Origin: Datura wrightii | Lineage: Eukaryota; Streptophyta; Magnoliopsida; Solanales; Solanaceae | Length of the DNA stretch: 64,000 nucleotides | Assembly (NCBI GenBank): GCA_035772735.1 | Contig: JASDFA010000003.1 | Coordinates: forward strand, 156,067,001-156,131,000 | Direction: 5' to 3' | Shown here: one piece after another, positions 47,666 through 60,451 of the stretch | Numbering within the stretch: the stretch's first letter is position 1 | Layout of the letters: every line of letters begins with the position of its first letter | Notes under the pieces: model-generated | What the model was told of the DNA's origin: nothing | What the model saw: the letters and a program-made list of their open reading frames with translations, nothing else | The model's database searches: none | Position numbers and translations under genes: made by a program

Positions 47666-48542
47666 ATTTTTTTCGTTTGTATCTGTCATACGGAGGCCTA
47701 CTTGAGACCGTTTAAATGCTATATTATTCAAATTGCTTTTAATAAAGCCTTAAGACTTTAGAATCAAAAATCCAAAATAGTTGTCCAATGCCTCTTGGAC
47801 TTTAAGATTGGTGCGGGTAGGCAAATACTAGGACGATAGTCTATCACATAGAACGTTTTAAGTTAATAATCAACTAGGCGGGTAGATGGGAAATGATAGT
47901 CTGTGCTCGCTGAATAATATGAGCAATTCAAAGGATTGCGAAATATTATTTAAGTTGCACGGAGTGATCCCATTAGGTCAAACATTTCTAAATGTAGAAC
48001 TACGTTTGGCCTGATTCCCTTAAGGGATACGTAGGCGCCTCATCGAGGTTCAGCCCCATAATTAAATAAATGCTTATTTGTTTGTTTGATTTTAATAAAT
48101 GGTTCTGTTTTTTTTGTGTTTTACTTTATTTGCCACAATTTTTGTATTTATTGTTAAAAATAAAATAAGTTAGCTTTTAAGTTTCATTCCGTCCAAATTT
48201 CTTTCTTCTCGCTTATCTAAACTTCATTAATTATTTATATCTTCTTCATTTTAGTTTAAGCACGTTTGAGTTAAAATCAACTTTATTTATTCACTTAGTT
48301 AATTTTCTATTAATGAATCCAGCCGGGAACCACATTTGTGGACCTCGAAAGGTGCCTAACACCTTCCTTTCGAGGTAACTTAAGCCCTTGCCCGACTCTG
48401 GTAACTTAGGTAACAAATTTAGCTTAGATCGGTGTCCTAACGCACCTTAATCCGTTAGGTGGCGACTCTTCAAATTAATAAACCCTTAAGAGTTGTCACA
48501 TGTTGTATCCCACTTTTAGCGATGGAAAAATGGGGTGCGACA

Positions 48543-51165
48543 GGAAGCTAACTGAAAGAGTCTAATCAACACCATAAGAACATAGTCTATTAAAACACTA
48601 AATCATTAACTGAATCTGTCTATACATGTCTTAAAGCCTCTACTAAACTGATGAGCTGCTGGGACAAGTCCCCGCTAACTCCTAAAGTCTGAAACTGAAA
48701 TAAACTGAAATAGAAAAATCACAAATGTTGTCCTCGGTAGATGAGGACTCGCCACTGATAGCTGGGGTGGAAATAGAGCATGTCTAACTGCGAGGCTGAG
48801 TATGAAAACCTAGATCTATATCATAAAATGATATAGCACAAAAGTGTGCGGTTAGTATTTGAAATGTACTGAGTATATGGGAAACGTAAATAAACTGAAA
48901 CATGCAAATATATTAAGAGATACCTAGCTGGCTATGTAACTGAACATATAACCGAGCTGAAGTACAATGACCATATCTGAAATATATAGATACTGATGAG
49001 ATGCACTTATTTGAAAATATTTTAAATAAAATAAAAGTAAAGCTGATGCACAAGGGTCATGTACATGCATTGAGAACTAAACTATAACTGATATCATACA
49101 CTGTACTGACTAACTGCTGAAAACTAAAACTGAACTCTATTGTGACTAAGCTGAACTGAAGTTTGAGACTATACTAAACTGAAGTCTGTAACTGAAATCA
49201 TAAACTAAGGGAAATACTCTCTACTATGGAGGATCTCTGACTGGACTGAGGGAAACACTTTCTACTATGGAGGATTCTTGACTGAGCTGAGCTAAACACT
49301 CCCTCTACTATGGAGGATCCCTGGCTAAGCTGAGGGGAAACACTCTCTACTATAGAGGATCCTTGAATGAGCTGAGGGAAACACTCTCTACTATGGAGGA
49401 TCCCTGGTTGAGCCGAGAGAAACACTCTCTACTGTGGAGAATCCCAATTATACTAACATGGAAGATACAAAACTGACATCATTCATATAGTATAGGCTAC
49501 TACAGCTAATCAGAGACTTGAGAGTTCAACTAATCATATTATATTGAATTCATGAGAGTCTCATTAGAGCTACTTTCTACTATCAAAAGGACTGAAAGTC
49601 TGAAGAATCATGATCATGCTTTATCGTCGAAATTCATAATATCATAGGCCCAAAACGTAGTAAAATTCATGTGTTATATATTTATGAAAACTCATAGATT
49701 CTAATCATACTTTAACATATATACCAAAAATCATGGTGAAATTATGTAGATATTCATAAAGGCCATATCTCAAAATTAATGCTAATTCATGGTGGAACTC
49801 TAGAAATCATGTTATTATCGCATCATATACATGACTCATGAATTTGAAAGTAATTTCATAAACATCCATAGCTACTTATCATGAGGGTCTTGAAATCCAT
49901 AGTATACATGTAAGAAATCATGCATAGATTGAAACCCTAAGACATACTTTTCTAGAATTCAAGAAATTAGAGTTTTAACATAAGTTGGGACACAAGGATG
50001 AAAGGAGATCGAAGTCCCACATACCTGCGTTGGTAATCCCTTGACTTTCCTTGAAGAGTCGAAGAAGATTTAAAGAGGTTTGAAGAAGAACCCTAGCTCC
50101 TTTCTTGATAGAAAATCCAACATCGATCTTTTTGAAGAGGGTGAGGATCTAGGCTAGGTTAATCCCTTTAATCTGACCTTAAGGAAGCCCAAAATGATGT
50201 CATTTAGGTGTTAGAAACATAGAACTTTACTAAAATGACCCCAAATAATTGAATTATAACCTGTAACTGGCAGTTACTACGACCAACAGTACGGGTCATA
50301 GTTGGTCGTAGTTTGATTGTACGACTCGTACTGAGGTTCGTACAATGCCTGGTGCTGCTTCACTAAACTACTCATAACTTTTTACTCCAAAATCTGATTG
50401 ATGCAAGGTCGAATGCATTGGAAAGAAGACTCAAAGAGCTTATATTTAAAATGCTTAATCACCCAAAAACACTTTGTAAAAAGAAAGCCATGATCATTTG
50501 AAGTTGACCCTTGCAAGAACTGATACGAAAACCCAATCGGTAAGAAGGCTCTAAACTCAACTTTATGCTAGAGGTTCCTTATGACCTTAATTTACATCTA
50601 ATGCACTTCTTACACTTAATAATTAATCTTAACACCTTGTTTTCATAAATTCATTAGGTTCAGGTCTATCCACATATCTAGAAAGGTTTCGAACTTAGCT
50701 TCAAAGTTCGAAGCATTATAATATCTCCACCCACGACTGAAACAACAATTTGTGCCATCATATTATAACTCGTATCACAAGTCGTACCACCAACCTATGA
50801 CTCCTGGTTTTCTCCCATGACTAATGAGCCCCCTGTTCCCCTAACTCTCTAAATATTTCTACGACTCGTACCACGACCCATAACTCCATCCTATGAGTCG
50901 TACCATTACCCGTACAAGCATTCACCTGATAACTGCAAAGACCTGCTATGACTCCTGGCCATGGGTCGTACCCACATACTACACCTCGTAGTGGGGACTC
51001 GTGGTTGGGAAACAACTACTCTTATCTGGACCATGGGTCTTCCTACGATCCGTACTGCCAACCTACGACTTGTAGGTTGAGTCGTACTAAGGCAATGTCG
51101 CAGATTTTTCTGCGGAGCACATTCCAGATTCTTATTTTAATCTTAAATGCTTTTGGGGTGTTACA
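48543..51165 (-). mobile_element. LTR, minus orientation, left end truncated
   Basis: Read on the minus strand it starts at 51165 with TGTAACACCCCAAAAGC and is colinear with the LTR at 60452-62958. Shared blocks include GCTGGGACAAG, GATGAGGACTC, TGTACTGAGTAT and dense ACGACTCGT-type motifs. The 3' terminus (TGTCACACG... on the plus strand) is missing: the sequence joins the Ogre-like LTR at 48542/48543. It is a truncated relic with no coding sequence. Confidence 0.75.
49203..49444 (-). repeat. Tandem repeat of about 45 bp, five to six copies
   Basis: Unit with GGGAAACACTCTCTACTATG then GAGGATCCCTGGCTGAGCTG, repeated from AGGGAAATACTCTC to GTGGAGAATCCC. It is absent from the related LTR at 60452-62958. 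Confidence 0.85.
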
Positions 51166-53370
51166 TTAAGTTAGTGTAACATCTAATCTAGTTGCTCTAT
51201 TCTACTATATCTTCACTTTAATTCATATCATATTTTTTATTCGTAATATTTACTAAAATAACTAATTTAATTATTATTTTAAATTTTAAAATATAATTAA
51301 TTATTTTTTACCTTTAATTTCGTTAAAATAAATATAGAAAAAAATTAATGTAGTAAATGAATAATATATTAAATGGAGATCAAAGAATAAAATAAAGGTT
51401 ATTTAATAAAATTATTTTTTAAAACGTAAAAAATAACATGACAAATAAAATGAACTAGATAGAATACTTGAAACTAAAGTAAACTAGAAGTGTAAATTGA
51501 ATTTTAAAATAGTAGTTCTTCATTTAAATATTTAAAAACTAATTTAACTATTTAAACTCATTTTAAAGTTATCAAATCAAAATATTTTTTTATAAAAAGT
51601 ATTCCTTGAGTCCAATTTACATATATTGACAATAGAATATCTTTTTATTTTTAAATTAATCAAGTTAAAACTTAATAAATTATAATAGATTATTTAATTT
51701 ATTTTTTTAAGACCAATTAATATAGCTAATATTGTTATTCATTTTGTCTAAACAATAATGGAAAAAGAATTTCTTTTAAGCAAGTTATCTCTTTTAAAAG
51801 ATATTAATAAATCCCATGAACATATTATATTTGAGAAATTTGAATTTTCACAATCTTTGTATTCGTAGAAAAAATTAATAGAATAAAATTTTGAGTACAA
51901 AATCTGAACTATTGTATTAATCATATTTTGAACGTATAACTCACTAGCAATTAGAAAAGTAAATAAATTTTAATTTTCTTGTAAATATTTATTTTATTAA
52001 TAAATAAAAAAATTACTGATCAAAAAATAAAGTAAATAAATTTATGCTTATTCCTATTTAGAAAAAATTAACAAAAATAACAAGTGTATAATTATAATAT
52101 AAAAAAATTACATAACTGATTAACATTGATAATATCAAAGTTTGAAATAAAATAAGAATATGAGCCAATGAATGAATTTACTATGTAATTATACATATCA
52201 TATATGCAGATAACTTCCATAAATGATTTAAAATTTAATCTAAATAGAAAATTTAAAATACACTTATGATTTGAGATTATAAGTAATTTTTTCATTAAAT
52301 TATTATAAATGATATAAGTACTTATTAACTATAAAGTATTATTCTTCAAAAAAAATCAAAAATAAATATTGCGTCATGTTAAAATCTTTTGGCTATCAAT
52401 TAAGATGAATTATATATTGAACTTCGTGTGACAATGAGATGCGCTTTTTAATTTTAATTTTTACTTGTGAGCAATAAAGTAAAAGTATTGGCCTTTAAGA
52501 GAATAATACACAAAGACGTGCGATTGTTATATAACTCTATTATATATAACAAATAAATTATCTTCGAATCCTAATAAACTTATATCATTTGCAATGGTAA
52601 AATGCAAATTAAATGTTAAATCTTGAGTGTTTACAAATTAAAAAATGAACATTGCCATAATTAATATTAGCAAATCTTGAAAATATTTTGGGTTAAATTA
52701 TTTTATTTATACTAAAAGTTTGGTTGAAACAAATAAAATATTATTCAAAATGCAATATAATATTTTTATGAACAATCTTTTAATATATTTTTAATATAAA
52801 ATAATATAAAAAATTTAATTCTTTTATATTAATTTAATTTAAAATTTATAATAAGTTATATTAAGTCCGTACATGGACCATAAATTAACTAGTTACAACA
52901 AAAATCTACAGATAAAATTTAGGGAAAAGTAAAACAAACAAACAAAAAAGTCAAAAACTTCAATACTGATGTATCTAGAGCACGAAAAAAAAAAACAGTA
53001 TGTAAGGAAAATTAATGGCAAAAGAAAAAAGAAAAAAAACACTAAATAAAAACTAACCCCAAAAGAAAAGAAGAGAAAAATAAGTTCTAAAAAATTGATG
53101 AAAAAAAATAATTCAGAGTAAATGACTCAATATTCTATTTAGATATTGAGTAATTAAAATGTGTAGTTTTGATTCCTTATTGTAGAAATATATTATATTT
53201 TAGTTGGCTTACCATTGTAAAGTATGGATACTTTTATTTTACCCAATTTTATTCATATTCTTATCGATAAAAAATATACTGAAATTTATATTTATTCACC
53301 TTAAATATAAAGGGCTTGATATGTACTACAAGTTCTATAAGATTGATAATTTTAGAACTCAAAAAACATA
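51166..53370. other. AT-rich intergenic DNA, no gene recognised
   Basis: Low-complexity AT-rich sequence; ORFs such as 52092-52295 have no known domain. Confidence 0.6.
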
Positions 53371-53935
53371 GAGTTAAACCTCGTTATAGTAATAGTATTT
53401 GTTTGAAAATTTTATGATTTCTATATTGAGATGTTGTTATATATGTATATTAATATTTGACGTCTAAATCTCATTTAGCTGTTATAAACAAAAGTACGCA
53501 AAAATTTAATTTAATGATTTTGTGTGCCAAGAAGAAATATATTTGTTAACTAATTCAACCCAAAAAATAGAAAGAGTATGAACATAAAAAAGGCAAGCAC
53601 TAGTAGTCTTTTCTTGTGAAGTTACGACCATAACTGGTGGGCACTATTTTAATATTTTTTTTAAAAAAATATTCACACTTAAAATTTACTATGTGCATGA
53701 CATTAATAATGATTATCATAAATATTTTAATATTTATTTTATACATAATTTATTTTTTATAAAATATTATTACATAATATTTGAGTATGACTATTATAGA
53801 GGGTAATTTTACAAAGAGTGTACCGCTATATTGAACACCACTATTGTTATAAGTAGAATATTGTTATAAAGAAGTAAAATATAACATGAAAAATTGATTC
53901 TAGAGAAATCAAATTATTATAACGAGATTTGACTG
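53371..53935 (-). mobile_element. Emigrant-like MITE, copy 2 (without SINE)
   Basis: 565 bp with terminal inverted repeats: GAGTTAAACCTCGTTATAGT on the left and, on the other strand, CAGTCAAATCTCGTTATAAT on the right. It is flanked by TA on both sides (53369-53370 and 53936-53937), the Tc1/mariner target. It aligns in inverse orientation to 8424-9240 but lacks the SINE. Non-coding. Confidence 0.7.
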
Positions 53936-54368
53936 TATTAGCAAATCTTAGGCCTAAAAGTACTGACAGAATTACCAAACAAGAAAAGACCTGCATTTTA
54001 TGAGAAATGTAATATTTTCTTCCCTTTTTAGATTAAGGCTTTTTATGGAATACATATTTTCATCCCTTTTTAAATCGGGGCTTTATTGGGGAGTTAATAT
54101 TCCAATTTCTAATTTAACTTATATATATAAGAATTTTAACTATATTCCTTTTTACTCCTTTAACATAGAAAGAGTTGTGTATCTATAATAAAATTTTACA
54201 TATACATGAAATAGATTGCACATATAATAGATATATACATTTAATTGAAGTATACTTTTATAATTTGATTCAAAATATACACTGATTATGATAGGGTAAC
54301 TTCACTATGTATACATAAACTGTACGGTGTTTATATACATTATTTGTATACATAAAGTCTATTGCATA
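53936..54368. other. Intergenic DNA, no gene recognised
   Basis: AT-rich spacer between the MITE and the next LTR. Confidence 0.5.
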
Positions 54369-57300
54369 TGTAATGATCCGTCCGATCGTTATAGAGCCTC
54401 GATGACATTAGCGTAATGATTTAAAATTTTACAGGCAGCAAGATCGTCGTAGCGAACGAGCCTTCACCGTAGAGGGACTGTTGCAACAGAAATATACCAC
54501 TGTAGCGACGTCGCGAGGCAAAAAACTAGTTTAAGTTAAAATTTCAGAATTTTTCACCCATTATCCTAAGGGACAAAGTTTGAGAGCTCTGGTGGGAATT
54601 TTCAAGGGTTAGAGCAGTTTCTTATTCCAATGTAAGATTTTCTCGTTAATCCTTCCATCTTATGATTTCTCTAACACTAAAACTAAAGATGGTCTTTAAT
54701 GGTGAATCTCTATCTAAGAATCCTAGGTTTGTGAAAACTAGGGATAGGGTTATGGGAATGATTGGATGTTGATTTCTAGGTCTAGAGGTGATAAATTAAC
54801 ACTTTCTAGGGTGAATGTGATTATAAAATGATTTTTTGGCGATAGTTTGAGACCTAGAATTCGGTGAATTGGAACCCTCAATCTTAAAAACTGTTTTAAG
54901 AGGGTTAGAGGAGTAAAAAGTTCATGAACTAGGGTAGAAAGATAGTTGTAGATTTGGGTTGTGATAACTTAGCCTACGATTATCAAATTAGGCCGTAACA
55001 ATGGGTAGAATGGAGTGGGTTGAGTTTCCAAACCCTTGAATTGAAGAAGTAGCCTATTGATTGATTCCTCGATATCTTATTTCTAGATTTAGAACATTCT
55101 GAGGCATTGAGGAAAGTCAAAACTTTCGTCGAGTAGCTGCATGTTCCAATTCTGCGATCCAGGTAGGTTATGACTTACCTTTGTGTTAGACTATAATTAG
55201 TAAATCATATACGTGTATACTATTGATGTACAATCGATGAGGATAGAGGGATCATAAAATATGGTGATTTCATAAATACTTGTGGTGACGTAACTATAAA
55301 AGTGGAGGATTAATCTTAACGACGAGAATACGTGGATACGTAAAACCCAATTGATGATTAATAATGGGGGGTGCACTCTTAATGTGATGTTCTTGATGAG
55401 TACTCTTGATTAGATAATTCTTGATAATGTGTTCTTTATGTTATAATTTTGGTAGTGGAGTCTTGAGGTGATATTCTTGATATCAGATGTTGATTACATG
55501 TGATTGTGATTGTTCTTGATGGTATATTTTGATGGCGCATTTGATAGTATAAATTATGAATATATCCTTGTGCAAGTGGTGTATAAAAGAAGAGGAACAA
55601 GAATGAAACAAGATGAATAAACCCAATGGAGTTATGTGAGCTTGTTGGTGCTCTTTTATAAGCCATGAATGAGAAGGTGAATTAGTGATATAAATTAACT
55701 AGCTTAGAACGAGTCTGAGTTAAGGAAAGAACAAGTAATTGTAAGAAATCGTAGTTAACTAGGTTGAGTGATTTATACTCAATTTTTTCTAATTAATCTT
55801 ATGTGTTGATGAATTGACTTGGATAAAAATTAGAAACACTAATGGGGCAAAATCGACCCGAATAGATTGCTTTAAATAGAAAGTCACACAATTAAGGTGT
55901 TAAATAAGGTTGAAAGAATGTGAATGAATGATGGGTCCCTAGGAAATAAAGGGCTGGCAAATTTAGCATGGAGAATTGTGAATTATATCTTTGCAATGGT
56001 TTGATTGTGAATTTTGATTGAAGTGGGACTATGTGTTTAATAATTGATAATTAATACAATAATAAGTAACAATATAGGAAGAATTACTTCTTAAACTAGA
56101 TAACTGGTAAATGTGGTAAGTTGTGGGTATAGCTAATGGGGCTTCGTGCCTTAATCATGTAGAATAATATTGATATCTTATATGATTGTAGATGAGGTTT
56201 GAGAAGCTCAATGCAATAATTGTCACGGTGGGAGTTTAGAGAAATTGAGATAAACAATGTGTGCTTATGTGGTATCATATGTGTTGACCAAATGTAATAC
56301 TTGATGATTGTTGATTTGTATACCTTTTGAGTGGTCACCTGAGTTGACTGAGTGGATTTGCATGATAAATATTTTGTTTGTTATTGATTTATTACTTCTT
56401 TATAAATGATCACATAAGTTGACGAAGTATAATATATGAAATGGTATGCGGAGGATCCTTGGTTGATAAATGGGTTTGCCAAGTTGTCATACGAGTTGAC
56501 TGATTGATCTCATGTTGTTTATGTTGATGAGTAAGGGATAATAGATTCTTATCCTATGATTAACGGGAATGAGATTGCTAGTATATCTTACCTTGAGATG
56601 AGAGACACGTGTCCGAGGTGAGCATCCAGGTGACTAGTATGAATGGGTGCACAGAGTTCATACGGCTGGGTGTACGGATATGAGTACACAGACATGTATG
56701 ACTAAATATTCATATGGCTGGATGCACAGTACATGAATTTCTAGAGTCCCCTGCAGGTCATGACTGGAAGGGCAAAAATAAGATCCCCTGACATGTGTGT
56801 ACAGTGATGTGATGGAGGCGTGTGCCCGACATATCACCGATGATATGATTGTGACAGAGAGTAGTACATGTATGTCATGATATACATACGGTTGTGAGAT
56901 AGAGGTCAGTACAAGTATGTTTGATATACATATGGCTGCGTGACATAGTTCAGTAACAAGTATGACATTGATATGTGTACAGACATCAGGTGAGATGAAA
57001 TTAATGATGACAGGTCTGATTACCGTGGGTTCAACATGCATTTGATATGTTGCATAATTATATCTTATTTATATTGTAAACCTTGGTCTTTTGGTGAATT
57101 TATTTGTCGATGAGTTAATGTTTGTATTCAAATTTATTGAGTAAATGTGATTTAGGCGTTGTTGTTGGGTTGATCCCGACAGTGGGAATATTTTGTGAAA
57201 AGAGAAATAAAATGGATAATTACGATAAGATGAAATGTGGTGAAGTGTATATTTAATTGAGTGTAGATTTCCATGGTTTATGTGATGTTAGATCGTGTGT

Positions 57301-57991
57301 GTTTGATGAGGTGTTGCAAGGAGTAAGATTGCCAGCAAAGTCGAGTTACTGCCTAGAACAATACCGCTGTAGTGCTAGAATTTCCGCTGCGGTGAGGCCG
57401 CCGAAGCGGTTAAGTTACCGTTGCAGCTAGGCCTAAACAATGTGCATGCCAACCTTTGTGGCTAAGGGGGATAGAGAAATATGAATGCATGGTTAAATAA
57501 CTATCGTAAAAGAAGAATAAAGAAATTATTTTGATAAATTATTGAGTGATTGTTTAAACTGAATTATTGATTGCATACTAATTTTATATTGTTGCGTAAA
57601 CTAGTTGTAGTCGGTCGTTGAAGCCTACCAGTATGTGTGGTGTACTGATACTACTCTTGCTACATCTTTTTGGGTGTAGGTTATGGCAGGTGAATTACAG
57701 TTTCATGATTGGCGAGGTGATACTAAGCATCAGCTTCTGCATTTCTTTTGCAGGTGAAGCTGTGTCTTTTTACTTGTCAGTATTCAAAATAGAGCTCTTG
57801 TACCTGTTTAGACTAGATCTTGGGAGAGCCAAGGGTTGTGGGAAATATTTTATCGAACTTTTAAAACATTGTTGATTTGTAAAAATTTATGAGAGTTGTA
57901 ATTATTACTTTATGTTGCTCAAAAAAGGGTTCTCCTATCAAGTAGAGTCGATGTAGGTGCCCGCACGACCTACCCATTTGGGGCAGTGACA
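54369..57991 (+). mobile_element. LTR of the TGTAATGATCCG family, probably solo
   Basis: 3623 bp from TGTAATGATCCGTCCGATCG to GGGGCAGTGACA. It is the plus-strand counterpart of the LTRs at 10087-13040 and 13963-16516, sharing the CATATGGCTGGATGCACAGT block near 56715, GAATTTCTAGAGTCCCCTGC near 56738, and the end AGAGTCGATGTAGGTGCCCG. No internal region follows. The flanks GCATA and GCACC share three of five bases, so the duplication is weak and the call as solo LTR is inference. ORFs here are fortuitous. Confidence 0.75.
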
Positions 57992-58229
57992 GCACCACTA
58001 TTGTATATATTAATTTAGATGATGTATACAATTACAAGTTATTGATAGTATACGTCAAAAATGATATTACCTTCAATCAAAGTATGTTGATATATATATA
58101 TATATATATAAAACCAGGTTTGTATACATATTGTCAAATTGTATATACATATTATCAACTACATATACATCCTTATATTATACATCCAAAATATCGTAAA
58201 ACTTCACTTTCTATATACTTCCTCTGTTA
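57992..58229. other. Short AT-rich spacer with (AT)n
   Basis: Contains (AT)n at 58090-58111; nothing else recognised. Confidence 0.5.
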
Positions 58230-60451
58230 AGAACTTTTTATTCTATTTGGATACAGAAACTGTCTTATACATGGAGAATCTTGAAAGTTAGAGTCATTAC
58301 CCCAATTCTTGACAAGTTTCTTCGGAGAACTGGTCTTACCTATTGAATTTAGATTTAAAAAAGCATAAATTTTTTTTGTAGAAACCCTTATTCCAACTCC
58401 AAGATAAAGAACCTCAAAATCCTAATTTTTCGTGGAAAGAAAAAGCACACATAGTGAACATATAAATATACGGTGGGATTCTATTTACCAGTTTGAAGAT
58501 TTACAATTGTAGTGAATTTTTAACAAAGAGAATTTAGGGAGAAGATAGTGTCACGACTTTTGATCACCTCTAGTGAGTTCTTCACAAGAATATAATAATA
58601 TTTTTCTACCCAAAATTCATACAAAAAAGTGAACATGGACATATTCATTACCACATTTGGGGGGTTATTTTTATTCTCTTTTTCCTGTAGTCTCGTAGAG
58701 CTTAAGTACCCTTTAAACATACACCAAAAGAGAAAAAGAAACCTCTTATTGTCAAGTAAATTTGGGGTCCAACTTTATATTATTAGATACACATTTCATA
58801 CTAAATTTGAGCGAATTTTTAAGTCTTGAGTGAGATATACACATTATATATTGATTTTACACAGTTTTTATACATAGAATTTTGAACGAGATATACCCAT
58901 CTTATACTATTTTTATACACGAAATTTTGAGCAAAAATATGAGCGAATTTTTTTTAAATAAGAAAACTGATGTTATGTCTTATAAACTGAAAAATCTTGG
59001 TATATTTTGTAATATTAAGTAATATTTATGTGTGTGTGTGTGTGTGTTTATATATGAAATTTACCCTTTTTTGGATATTTTCAAAAATATACATTTTAAT
59101 ATAAAATATTACATTCACATAACCATATTTTTTTTATTTACACTCACATAGCCAAAAAAAATTGGCAGCAATATTTTTACATATAGGTATACAACTTTAT
59201 ACAATGTTATACAATATCATACAACATTATACATCTATTGTAGACAACATATTAATTTATATAAAATTATTCGAAAATATATAATAGTGTATAAAAAGTA
59301 TTTATACAACACTTCTACATGATGATATAAAATTATACAAATCTTAAACAAAAATGATATATTATCGATTAATTCACTATGAATAACTACTTTATACTTT
59401 TTTTATGCAATACTATTTCAAATCAACAAAATAAAAGGACCAAGAAATTAAAGAAAAAATACTTAATTCTTTATCTTTATTTATTTTTTCATAAATCTAA
59501 GGTGTAAAAAAGAATACCAACAAAGATATATAAAAGACAAATAACCACAAAAATAAGAAGAAGTAGTAGTAGTAGTAGTAGTTCACTGTCAATTGGCACA
59601 AGCAAATGAATTGTGAGTTTTCTAATACTTGTTGAGAATTTTGAAGTAAAATCAATCTTCTCGAGAACTCTGAAGCAAATCGAAAGCAGATTTTTCAAAC
59701 CTAAAATATTTTTGTTGCAAAATAATATTTTGCTAAATTCAGGTTTCATTTTTCAAGGGTTTATTAAACAACTTAAGTGATTAATATATTTTCAAAAAGT
59801 TAATAAATAAACCTTATTCATAAATTCAAAATTGAATTAATATGTCTAGCTCAAAGATTAAACGTAAATATTATAAAACTTTTTAAGATAATAACCATTT
59901 TTTACAAAGTTAGAAAAATTATAAACTGATTCACTAGTTGAATTAATGAAATAATTAAAGTGCTAAATAAATTATTTCAAAACAAACCCTCCAAAATCTC
60001 CTTTTAAACAAGTTGTACCTGTTTTACCTAAAATTTATTTTAAATTCACTGGTAATCATATTTGCGGATTTCTTAAAGTGCTTAACACCTTCTTTAAATA
60101 TCACCAGAACTCTTACTTGTTCTTTGATTTTATCAAAGGTTTTTCCTAAATACCTCTTTACAAAATAATTTTCTAATTTTCATGAATAATTAGATGATGA
60201 CTCAGTGTCTTTAACAAATAGCCAATTATTACATATTTTTAACGAGTTTAAAAATGGATCATAACAATGATCCTAGTATCCTAATACATATGTGTATGTG
60301 TTTGATATTTTCTTTTTGTTTTTTGGTCAGGTTTTTATGCTTTTTTTCCTTTTTTTATAGACCTACTTTTTTGATAAATAATTTGGGCTTTATGCCCATT
60401 TTGAAAAAAATATAGAGACATTTATTAATATGATACAAATATGGCTATTTA
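58230..60451 (+). repeat. Dispersed duplication, copy B, left part
   Basis: Colinear with 10018-10086, 16517-17003, 19934-21480 and 22232-22330 of copy A. It lacks the LTR element, the 2.9-kb segment and the plastid insertion. It carries a (TG)n run at 59029-59047 and a longer (GTA)n at about 59560-59581. The last five bases, ATTTA (60447-60451), are the left duplication of the solo LTR, one base different from ACTTA. Confidence 0.85.

Larger units (their letters stand above)
43167..48542 (+). mobile_element. Long (5.4 kb) LTR of an Ogre/Tat-like gypsy element
   Basis: Starts TGTTGACACCCAATTTTGAC and ends AAAATGGGGTGCGACA. Very long LTRs with these termini are typical of Ogre/Tat-type elements. 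No PBS follows the right end and no internal region is present, so it is a solo or truncated LTR. Flanking GGCAG (43162-43166) and GGAAG (48543-48547) match in 4 of 5 bases, a possible decayed duplication. It contains a TATA box, a pyrimidine-rich tract and a repeated CATGCCTATAGG motif. The long Pro/Ser-rich ORF at 44216-44680 comes from the pyrimidine tract and is not a gene. Confidence 0.72.

Noticed and set aside
49198..49425. 75-codon repetitive minus-strand ORF
   Set aside because: It is a translation of the 45-bp tandem repeat in an LTR; no start context or domain.
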